From NCBI GenBank assembly GCA_018623405.1, contig JAAZVO010000095.1:1-8954 (forward strand): a stretch of DNA of 8,954 bases. Direction: 5' to 3'. The DNA is from Crocinitomicaceae bacterium (GTDB lineage: Bacteria > Bacteroidota > Bacteroidia > Flavobacteriales_G > Salibacteraceae). The notes below the pieces were generated by a model. The model made no database searches, was not told the origin of the DNA, and worked only from the letters and a program-made list of their open reading frames with translations. This document shows, piece by piece, positions 1 through 5,334 of the stretch (position 1 is its first letter; every line of letters begins with the position of its first letter). A program made the position numbers and the translations under genes.

Positions 1-1355
1 ATCAAAATCTAGATCCTGTATTACCATTTCAAAATACACCAACTGCTAATAATCTTTCAGCAGGTACCTATAACTTAAGGGTAACAGATTCGTTAGGGTG
101 TCAAGCGATTTTGCCTGCTACTCTTAGTAACTCTGATGGTCCATCAATTATTATTGAATCTATTACGCATGCAACATGTGATGGATTATGTGATGGTTCG
201 ATAAATCTTAGAATTACCGGATCTGGTGTAAAAATAGCTTGGTCGCCAACAGGAGATACCCTTGAAGATGTTTCAAACCTCTGCCCGGGTATATATACAG
301 TTACCGCTACAGATGTAAATGGTTGTGTGTCATTCGAAACAATTGAAATATTTGGTCCTTCTGCCATTAAAGGCATTTTAACCTCGAAACAAAACGCAAG
401 TTGTTTAAACTCAAACGATGGGCAAATTGGAATTACTGTATTTGGTGGAAGTTTACCAATAAATTATCAATGGAATGGCCCTCAAGGTTTCAATGCTACT
501 ATTGAGGATGTCACCAACCTATTTCCTGGTAATTATGGCGTTGTTATTTCTGATAACAATGGATGTAAAGACTCCCTAGGAAGTGTAATTTTTGCCAATA
601 CCGAATTGTATGTAGAGGCTGGAAATGATACCCTTATTTGTGAAGGTGTATCTCCAATTCAATTGATTGCGAATATTAACCCTCCAAATGCCCAAAATAT
701 TAGTTGGATAGATGATTTTGGAAATGTAGTTGGTAACACAGATACTATTGGCCTTCCAACTAGGGCGGGCCGAATTAGGTATTTTGTTTCTGCTACATTA
801 AATAATTGCTTAACCATAGATACGCTTGTTGTAAATACAACCCCATTCGATTCTATTGATGCAGGTGCAGACCGAATAATAACTGAAGGTGAAACCGTAT
901 TACTTGGTGGCAATCCAACAGGCCCAACAGGCTCAACTTTTGCTTGGGAGCCATTCTTTGCAGTTTCGGATGAGTCTGCAGCTAACCCAACATCAATTCC
1001 AACAGAAACAACAACATACGTTGTAACTGTGTTAGGTGAAAGTGGATGTAGAGGAGTAGATTCTGTTACCATAACCGTTGAACCGGCTTTTAAAATAAAT
1101 GATGGGTTCTCTCCAAATGGCGATGGAGTTAATGACACCTGGACAATTCCAATCTTACAAGATTATCCTTTGGCTGAGGTGGAGGTTTACAATAGATGGG
1201 GACAACTGCTATATAAATCGGCCGTGCCTTATGTAGCTTGGGATGGAACTTTCCAAGGAAATGAGTTACCTGTTGGAACATATTACTATGCGGTAATACT
1301 AAATGATGGGGTGAATAAAGAACCAATAACCGGCACAGTTACAATCATTAAGTAA
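1..1355 (+). CDS. Secreted SprB-repeat/Ig-like protein with type B T9SS sorting domain (5' partial)
   Basis: This is the C-terminal part of a large cell-surface or secreted protein. The frame is open from base 3 and has no convincing start inside the window, so the gene begins upstream. Read in order, it shows the end of one SprB-type repeat (SAGTYNLRVTDSLGC, to about base 115), then two more at about 135-355 and 360-600, each with the pattern L.PG.Y.V...D..GC. Two Ig/PKD-like repeats follow, starting with VEAGNDTLIC (about 610-840) and DAGADRIITEGE (about 855-1085). The last ~88 residues (about 1090-1352) are a CHU_C, gliding-motility-associated C-terminal domain: DGFSPNGDGVNDTW, VEVYNRWGQLLY, WDG, LPVGTYYYAV. 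In this family that domain directs export by the type IX system and is usually retained (type B), unlike the cleaved type A domain. The regularly placed cysteines could form one disulfide per repeat. The next gene begins 1 nt after the stop and is the expected partner. The ligand or function of the surface protein (adhesin, motility) cannot be told from this fragment. Confidence 0.93.
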   Translation, partial: QNLDPVLPFQNTPTANNLSAGTYNLRVTDSLGCQAILPATLSNSDGPSIIIESITHATCDGLCDGSINLRITGSGVKIAWSPTGDTLEDVSNLCPGIYTVTATDVNGCVSFETIEIFGPSAIKGILTSKQNASCLNSNDGQIGITVFGGSLPINYQWNGPQGFNATIEDVTNLFPGNYGVVISDNNGCKDSLGSVIFANTELYVEAGNDTLICEGVSPIQLIANINPPNAQNISWIDDFGNVVGNTDTIGLPTRAGRIRYFVSATLNNCLTIDTLVVNTTPFDSIDAGADRIITEGETVLLGGNPTGPTGSTFAWEPFFAVSDESAANPTSIPTETTTYVVTVLGESGCRGVDSVTITVEPAFKINDGFSPNGDGVNDTWTIPILQDYPLAEVEVYNRWGQLLYKSAVPYVAWDGTFQGNELPVGTYYYAVILNDGVNKEPITGTVTIIK

Positions 1356-1356
1356 A

Positions 1357-2238
1357 ATGAGGAAGTATATTTTGATATCGTTTTTGTTTGTGGCTTTCGG
1401 CTTAAAAGCTCAACAGCTCCCTCAATTTACGCAATACATGTTGAATGACTATGTTTTAAACCCTGCTATTGGTGGATCTAAATCACATTTTATCGCACAA
1501 GGTAATCAGCGAATGCAATGGGTTGGGGTAACTGATGCTCCAAGAACCTTTGTATTTAGCTTACATGGACCATTACAAAGCCAAAAAGTTGGTTTAGGTG
1601 GGTTTATTTTTTCTGATATTACCGGACCTACAAGAAGAACAGGTGCAAAATTTTCATATGCTTATCACTTTAAGGTCTCAGACAAAATCAAGATGGGTTT
1701 AGGGTTATCTGCAGGGGTACTTCAATTTATTTTAGATGGCTCTAAGTTAGATTTAGCGGTACAAAATGATTTAGCGCTTAGTAATGCCCAACAATCAGTA
1801 GTAGTGCCTGATGCCGCTGCCGGATTATATTTATACTCCGATGACTTTTTTGTTTCGTTATCTGCACCTCAATTGATAAATACAAAACTTCAGTTTTTTG
1901 AGGATTATGAAAATACCCTTTCTCGTTTAGCGCAACATTACTATGGAATGGCAGGCTATAATTTTAGAATTTCTGAGTTTTTAATACAGCCTTCGGTTTT
2001 AGTGAAATTTGTTGACCCTCTTATTCAATTTGAAGGAGGTTTAAAGGTTGAATATGATGAATTAATCTGGCTAGGAGGTAATTTTAGGCAAGATGATGGG
2101 CTCGGAGTGATGCTTGGATATAACATAAATCAAAATTTTTCATTTGCATATTCTTACGATATTCCGCTGTATAGCTACTCTAGATACAGTAATGGTTCAC
2201 ATGAAGTAGTATTAAGAATTAATTTTTTGGAGAGATAA
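1357..2238 (+). CDS. PorP/SprF-family type IX secretion outer-membrane protein
   Basis: Encodes 293 residues, the usual length for the PorP/SprF family (T9SS membrane protein). An N-terminal signal peptide (MRKYILISFLFVAFGLKA, cleavage near residue 18-19) leads into the family hallmark QQLPQFTQYMLNDYVLNPAIGG (residues 19-40). An N-R-Q-W segment follows (GNQRMQWVGVTDAPRTFVFS), then alternating amphipathic strands with Gly/aromatic pairs up to the terminal strand HEVVLRINFLER, consistent with an outer-membrane beta-barrel. In Flavobacterium johnsoniae, SprF is encoded directly after the adhesin SprB and is needed for its secretion. Proteins with type B sorting domains typically sit next to such a partner. 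The 1-nt gap to the upstream CHU_C protein gives the same arrangement, so a dedicated role in exporting or anchoring that protein is a strong inference. It may instead be a motor-linked PorP paralogue, but the pairing argues against that. No terminator is visible before the next gene, 42 nt downstream. Confidence 0.93.
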   Translation: MRKYILISFLFVAFGLKAQQLPQFTQYMLNDYVLNPAIGGSKSHFIAQGNQRMQWVGVTDAPRTFVFSLHGPLQSQKVGLGGFIFSDITGPTRRTGAKFSYAYHFKVSDKIKMGLGLSAGVLQFILDGSKLDLAVQNDLALSNAQQSVVVPDAAAGLYLYSDDFFVSLSAPQLINTKLQFFEDYENTLSRLAQHYYGMAGYNFRISEFLIQPSVLVKFVDPLIQFEGGLKVEYDELIWLGGNFRQDDGLGVMLGYNINQNFSFAYSYDIPLYSYSRYSNGSHEVVLRINFLER

Positions 2239-2255
2239 AAAAATTTATACATTTA
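2226..2255 (+). promoter_or_regulatory. Candidate Bacteroidota-type promoter for the sulfur operon
   Basis: TTTG at 2226-2229, inside the end of the upstream gene, is followed after 18 nt by TACATTTA at 2248-2255. The second element matches the Bacteroidota -7 consensus TAnnTTTG except for its last base. The spacing fits the -33/-7 arrangement known from this phylum. The -7 element abuts the palindrome at 2255-2274, which is where a repressor would be expected to block transcription. This is a prediction by eye in AT-rich DNA, where chance matches are common. Confidence 0.35.
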
Positions 2256-2274
2256 TATCTAGAAATTTAGATAT
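2255..2274 (+). promoter_or_regulatory. Palindromic operator candidate upstream of the ArsR-type regulator
   Basis: A perfect 7-bp inverted repeat, ATATCTA (2255-2261) and TAGATAT (2268-2274), is separated by GAAATT. It ends 6 bp before the start codon of the ArsR-family gene. ArsR/SmtB dimers bind imperfect AT-rich palindromes of about this size (ATA...TAT ends) that overlap the promoter or start of their own operon. The position and symmetry therefore suggest autoregulation by the protein encoded immediately downstream. The AT-rich context lowers specificity, but the dyad stands out from the surrounding sequence. Confidence 0.55.
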
Positions 2275-2280
2275 GTAAAT

Positions 2281-2574
2281 ATGTCTATTGGAGTATTAGA
2301 AACAGATCAGTTAGATAGAGCAGCAGGAATGTTAAAGGTAATGGCACACCCAATTAGGCTAGCCATTATTGATATGCTTGGTGCAAAAGAAAAAATGAAC
2401 GTTACCGAAATTCATCAAGCGCTAAACATAGAGCAAGCTGCCGCATCGCATCATTTAAACTTGTTAAAAACTAAAGGTTTGCTTGACTCCGAAAGAGAAG
2501 GAAAAAACTGTATTTACTATTTAAAATACGACCGGATAATTCAAATAATCACTTGTATAGGAAAATGTAATTAA
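2281..2574 (+). CDS. ArsR/SmtB-family transcriptional regulator, probable sulfur-responsive repressor
   Basis: A 97-residue winged-helix regulator, typical in length for the ArsR/SmtB family. Residues 11-35 (LDRAAGMLKVMAHPIRLAIIDML) give the family's N-terminal helices with the conserved HP.R..I motif. Residues 41-68 contain the helix-turn-helix, with recognition helix around AAASHHLNLLKTKGLL. Residues 69-80 (DSEREGKNCIYY) are the beta-wing. The ELCVC-type metal site of arsenic/cadmium sensors is absent from the recognition-helix region. Cysteines occur only at Cys77 (wing) and at Cys92 and Cys96 in the last helix (TCIGKCN). Persulfide-sensing relatives (SqrR, BigR, YgaV) use a pair of cysteines, one of them in the last helix. 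Being first in an operon of persulfide enzymes makes a sulfane-sulfur sensor the best guess. It would probably derepress this operon by releasing the palindrome just upstream. The ligand is inferred, not shown. Confidence 0.92.
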   Translation: MSIGVLETDQLDRAAGMLKVMAHPIRLAIIDMLGAKEKMNVTEIHQALNIEQAAASHHLNLLKTKGLLDSEREGKNCIYYLKYDRIIQIITCIGKCN

Positions 2575-2591
2575 ATTTTAAAATAGAGGAA

Positions 2592-3992
2592 ATGAAGATA
2601 GATCAATTGTACACCAAATGTTTAGCGGAAGCTGCTTATTATATAGAGTCTGAAGGAGAAGCAGCTATAATAGATCCGCTTAGAGAAACAGAGCCATACA
2701 TTGAAATGGCGAAAGAAAATAACACCAAGATTAAATATGTTTTTGAAACACATTTTCATGCAGATTTTGTTTCAGGCCATATAGATCTTGCGAAAGAAAC
2801 CGGTGCAACTATAGTATATGGACCGGGAGCAAAAACAAATTACAACATTCATGAAGCTAAAGATGGAGAAACATTTAAAATTGGTAAGCTAACCATTAAA
2901 GTTCTTCATACACCTGGGCACACCCCTGAGTCTACAACTTATTTGCTTTTAGATGAAAACGGAAAAGAGCATTGTATTTTCACGGGAGATACACTTTTTA
3001 TTGGTGATGTTGGAAGACCCGACCTTGCAGTAAAAGGAGATTTAACCCAAGAAGATTTAGCAGGGTTACTTTTCGATTCATTAAGAAATAAAATAATGAC
3101 TTTACCTGATGAAGTTATTGTTTATCCCGCTCATGGAGCAGGCTCAGCTTGTGGAAAAAACATGAGCAAAGAAACCTTTAGCACTTTAGGAGAACAAAAG
3201 CAAAGCAACTATGCATTGCAAGATTTAACTAAAGATGATTTTATAGCTCAAGTAACAGATGGTATTGCACCTCCACCACAATACTTCCCTAAGAATGCTA
3301 TGATGAATAAAAACGGATATAGCTCAGTTAATGAAGTACTTGAGGCGGCAAAAATTGGTTTAGATGTACCATCTTTTAAAGAAAAAATGGAAGGCGCAAT
3401 AATTCTAGATGTACGACACCAAGATGAGTTTAGAAAAGGATTCATTCCAAACAGTATCAATATTCCATTAGATGGTTCTTTTGCATCGTGGGTAGGTACG
3501 CTTATTGAAGATATTCATGCTCCGATCCTAATAATTTCAAATGAAGACAGGGTTCAAGAAGCAGTATTAAGGCTTTCAAGAGTAGGATATGACAATACTA
3601 TTGGTTACCTATTGGGAGGCATAACAGCATGGACTGTAGCAAACGAGCAAGTTAATACCATGGATCAAGTTTCTGTAAATGAGCTTGAAATTAAGTTGAA
3701 TGAAGGTAAATCAAAGGTTTTAGATGTAAGAAAACCTTCAGAATATGAGGCTGAACATGTTGAAAATGCAATCAACTTTCCCCTAGACTACATCAATGAA
3801 AATATTGAAAAACTTGATAAATCAGCAACCTATTTTGTACACTGTAAAAGTGGATACAGGTCAATGGCTGCAAGTTCAATTCTAAGAAAAAACGGATTTA
3901 ACAATATCATTGATATCTACGGTGGCATTGATGCCATCTTAGAATCTAACATTAAGGTAACAGATTACGTTTGTCCATCAACAAAACTTTAA
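2592..3992 (+). CDS. Persulfide dioxygenase-sulfurtransferase fusion (MBL fold plus two rhodanese domains, CstB-like)
   Basis: This 466-residue cytoplasmic enzyme has three domains. Residues 1-~235 form a metallo-beta-lactamase-fold persulfide dioxygenase: THFHADFVSGH (54-63), HTPGHTPES (His110), FTGDTLFIGDVGRPDL (Asp133) and YPAHGAGSACGKN (His181, Cys187). By comparison with ETHE1, one iron atom should be held by His54, His110 and Asp133, and the enzyme oxidises glutathione- or other thiol persulfides to sulfite. Residues ~262-352 form a first rhodanese fold (ILDVRHQDEF, GGITAW) whose active loop (PILIISNEDR, 311-320) has no cysteine, so it is catalytically dead. Residues ~360-455 form a second rhodanese with an intact loop HCKSGYRS (Cys418). 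Dioxygenase, inactive rhodanese, active rhodanese is the layout described for Staphylococcus aureus CstB, which turns persulfides into thiosulfate. It lies 17 nt after the regulator gene, with AGAGGA immediately before the ATG, and is followed after 3 nt by a rhodanese gene. Many automated annotations would call it an MBL-fold hydrolase. Confidence 0.93.
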   Translation: MKIDQLYTKCLAEAAYYIESEGEAAIIDPLRETEPYIEMAKENNTKIKYVFETHFHADFVSGHIDLAKETGATIVYGPGAKTNYNIHEAKDGETFKIGKLTIKVLHTPGHTPESTTYLLLDENGKEHCIFTGDTLFIGDVGRPDLAVKGDLTQEDLAGLLFDSLRNKIMTLPDEVIVYPAHGAGSACGKNMSKETFSTLGEQKQSNYALQDLTKDDFIAQVTDGIAPPPQYFPKNAMMNKNGYSSVNEVLEAAKIGLDVPSFKEKMEGAIILDVRHQDEFRKGFIPNSINIPLDGSFASWVGTLIEDIHAPILIISNEDRVQEAVLRLSRVGYDNTIGYLLGGITAWTVANEQVNTMDQVSVNELEIKLNEGKSKVLDVRKPSEYEAEHVENAINFPLDYINENIEKLDKSATYFVHCKSGYRSMAASSILRKNGFNNIIDIYGGIDAILESNIKVTDYVCPSTKL

Positions 3993-3995
3993 AAA

Positions 3996-4307
3996 ATGTA
4001 TAAGAATTTAAATAATAGCGATTTCAAAAAAGGCATGGAAGCCGAAAACAGCATTTTAATTGATGTTAGAACTCCTGAAGAGTTTCATAGTGGACATCTT
4101 AAGGATGCAATAAATATTGATATTATGGGCTTTGAATTTGCCGACAAGGTAAGAGAGCTTGATAAGTCTAAAGATTACTACATCTATTGCCGTAGCGGAG
4201 GCAGAAGTGCATCTGCATGCGGAGCAATGGCAAGTTGGGGATTTAAAGAGTTAAACAACCTTTCTGATGGAATTTTAGGTTGGGATGGTGAAATTTCAAT
4301 GAATTAA
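3996..4307 (+). CDS. Single-domain rhodanese, cytoplasmic
   Basis: A 103-residue single rhodanese domain without a signal peptide, close to the usual ~100 residues of GlpE/PspE-size proteins. It has the N-terminal signature ILIDVRTPEEFHSGHLKDAINIDI (20-43) and the active loop YCRSGGRSAS with catalytic Cys65 and Arg70. The C-terminal substrate-side motif is LSDGILGWDG. The domain would carry sulfane sulfur as a cysteine persulfide and transfer it to thiols or thiophilic acceptors. It starts 3 nt after the dioxygenase gene and is 4 nt from the next rhodanese gene, so all three are clearly co-transcribed. The GGRS loop and the D-I-x-x-x-x-F spacing after the first motif make it more like the lipoprotein rhodanese downstream than its immediate neighbour. 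The exact sulfur donor and acceptor are unknown. Confidence 0.92.
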   Translation: MYKNLNNSDFKKGMEAENSILIDVRTPEEFHSGHLKDAINIDIMGFEFADKVRELDKSKDYYIYCRSGGRSASACGAMASWGFKELNNLSDGILGWDGEISMN

Positions 4308-4311
4308 TAGC

Positions 4312-4617
4312 ATGGGATTTTTTGAAAAATTATTTGGCGCTGTAGGCGAAAAGCATGACTTCAAGCAAATGATGGCCGATGGTGCTGTTGTAATTGATGT
4401 AAGAACACCTCAAGAGTTTGAAGCAGGTAATGTTCCAAACTCAATAAATATCCCCTTAAATCAAGTTCAACATAAGGTAAATAAATTCAAAAGCATAAAA
4501 AAACCAATTATTCTATGTTGTGCTTCCGGAAATAGAAGTGGCCAAGCTACAAGCTTTTTAAAAAGCCAGGGAATCAATGAAGTATATAACGGAGGAGGTT
4601 GGAGAAGATTAATTTAA
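4312..4617 (+). CDS. Single-domain rhodanese with double-cysteine active loop
   Basis: A 101-residue rhodanese domain. VVIDVRTPQEFEAGNVPNSINIPL (27-49) is the CH2A-type region, and ILCCASGNRSGQA (67-79) is the active loop with catalytic Cys70, preceded by Cys69. The protein ends soon after the NGGGWRRL motif, which corresponds to the terminal G-G-x-x-W of this fold. The start (MGFFEKLFGAVGEKHDF) is a short amphipathic helix rather than a signal peptide, so the protein is probably cytoplasmic, perhaps peripherally membrane-bound. The adjacent cysteines could form a disulfide or pass a persulfide between them, which is speculative. Gaps of 4 nt upstream and 5 nt downstream place it firmly in the operon. 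It is the likely cytoplasmic sulfur carrier working with the dioxygenase fusion, but its partner cannot be fixed from sequence. Confidence 0.92.
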   Translation: MGFFEKLFGAVGEKHDFKQMMADGAVVIDVRTPQEFEAGNVPNSINIPLNQVQHKVNKFKSIKKPIILCCASGNRSGQATSFLKSQGINEVYNGGGWRRLI

Positions 4618-4622
4618 TACAA

Positions 4623-5012
4623 ATGAAAGCAAAGATTTTTAGTTTATTTATTGTGGGTATAGCGCTTTTTTCAAGTTGTACCGCACAATCAGGAAGATAT
4701 CAAAATGTATCAGTTGATCAGCTCAAAGAAAAGTTGAGTGATGACATTATTGTTTTAGATGTTAGAACACCCGGAGAGGTTGCTCAAGGGGTAATTGGAG
4801 ATCCAAAAATAATTGATTTTAATGGTGGAGAATTTCTTGAAGCCGCTAAAAAGTTACCCAAAGACAAACCAATTTATGTTTATTGTGCTGTGGGAGGTAG
4901 ATCTAGCAGTGCAGCAGGAATGCTGGCCAAAGAAGGGTTCTCAAACATCTATAACGTAGAGGGAGGTATTCAAGCTTGGCAGAAAAAAGGTTTTCCTTTA
5001 AGTAAAAAATAA
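4623..5012 (+). CDS. Rhodanese-domain lipoprotein
   Basis: The ATG start gives 129 residues and a clean lipoprotein signal peptide. MKAKIFSLFIVGIALFSSC has a basic N-terminus, a hydrophobic core and a lipobox-like FSSC with Cys19 as the acylation site. An alternative TTG start at 4599 would add eight residues that spoil the signal and overlap the previous gene, so it is not preferred. The mature part carries one rhodanese domain: IVLDVRTPGEVAQGV (43-57) and the active loop VYCAVGGRSSSAA with Cys88 and Arg93, then NVEGGIQAWQKKGFP. The protein should be anchored in the inner or outer membrane and face the periplasm, unlike the other rhodaneses of the operon. This suggests it handles sulfane sulfur entering or leaving the cell. 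Its stop overlaps the thioredoxin start by 1 nt (TAATG), indicating translational coupling. The lipobox has Phe at -3, so acylation is likely but not certain. Confidence 0.9.
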   Translation: MKAKIFSLFIVGIALFSSCTAQSGRYQNVSVDQLKEKLSDDIIVLDVRTPGEVAQGVIGDPKIIDFNGGEFLEAAKKLPKDKPIYVYCAVGGRSSSAAGMLAKEGFSNIYNVEGGIQAWQKKGFPLSKK

Positions 5013-5293
5013 TGGCAAAGTGTTCTGAAATAATCAATTCAGAGCAACCTGTATTAATCGATTTTTATGCCGATTGGTGTGGGCCTTGTAAAATGGTTTC
5101 ACCTATTGTTCAGGAAGTTGCAAGAGAAACCACCGGTAAAGCGAAAGTCATAAAAATCGATGTTGATAAGAATCAACAATTAGCAGGTAAGCTTCAAATA
5201 AGGGGAGTGCCAACATTAATGATTTATAAAAATGGAGAGTTAAAATGGAGGCAGGCAGGAGTTGTGTACTACCCCCAAAAAACTGGACAGTAA
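5012..5293 (+). CDS. Thioredoxin with C-terminus altered by a palindromic insertion
   Basis: Encodes 93 residues of thioredoxin fold. PVLIDFYADWCGPCKMVSP (13-31) holds the redox pair Cys23/Cys26 in the classical CGPC arrangement. KIDVDKNQQLAGKLQIRGVPTLM supplies the central strands and the cis-proline (Pro67), and IYKNGELKWRQAG is the following beta-hairpin. There is no signal peptide, so it acts in the cytoplasm, probably reducing persulfidated rhodaneses or other products of this operon. Translation is coupled to the rhodanese lipoprotein gene by a 1-nt overlap. Family members normally continue about 12-15 residues past the position of Val84 into a final helix. Here the last residues, YYPQKTGQ, and the stop are read from the inverted repeat beginning at 5265. 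The reading frame is thus a 3'-truncated thioredoxin gene with a replaced tail. The active site is intact, but loss of the last helix may reduce stability. Residual function is plausible but unproven. Confidence 0.88.
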   Translation: MAKCSEIINSEQPVLIDFYADWCGPCKMVSPIVQEVARETTGKAKVIKIDVDKNQQLAGKLQIRGVPTLMIYKNGELKWRQAGVVYYPQKTGQ

Positions 5294-5317
5294 GTTAAGT
5301 TTTTTGGGGGTAGTACA
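5265..5317. repeat. Perfect 20-bp inverted repeat, probable collapsed insertion-sequence ends
   Basis: The left arm TGTACTACCCCCAAAAAACT (5265-5284) and its exact reverse complement (5298-5317) enclose a 13-nt spacer. The symmetry continues weakly for two more pairs outside. The outward TG...CA termini, the CCCCCAAAAAA core and the following GGACA resemble terminal inverted repeats of IS3-type elements, in which two such ends would flank a ~1.2-kb transposase region. Here nothing lies between them. The unit also supplies the end of the thioredoxin gene. No convincing target-site duplication is seen (GTTG on the left, TACG on the right). It is not a canonical terminator, because neither side is followed by a T-tract. 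An IS remnant or a very short palindromic mobile unit is the best explanation. The IS family assignment is from memory and uncertain. Confidence 0.65.
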
Positions 5318-5334
5318 TACGTAAGAAACTTAAT

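Noticed and set aside
659..1138. Antisense open frame of 159 codons opposite the surface-protein gene
   Set aside because: It has no recognisable domain and composition typical of a shadow frame, and the sense strand carries clear repeats and the sorting domain.
111..1355. TTG at 111 as the start of the surface-protein gene
   Set aside because: The same frame is open from base 3 and the residues before 111 complete an SprB-type repeat, so the gene simply continues upstream of the window.
3375..4617. Repeated rhodanese domains as a recent tandem duplication or DNA repeat
   Set aside because: The similarity is at protein motif level only. Active loops and linkers differ, so these are old paralogues rather than a DNA repeat.
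4599..4622. TTG start for the rhodanese lipoprotein
   Set aside because: It overlaps the previous gene and puts extra residues before a well-formed lipoprotein signal that begins at the ATG at 4623.
5265..5317. The inverted repeat as an ordinary bidirectional rho-independent terminator between convergent genes
   Set aside because: The T-run lies inside the stem rather than after it, neither strand has a T-tract downstream, and the left arm encodes the end of the thioredoxin reading frame. It may still hinder transcription, but it does not look like a normal terminator.
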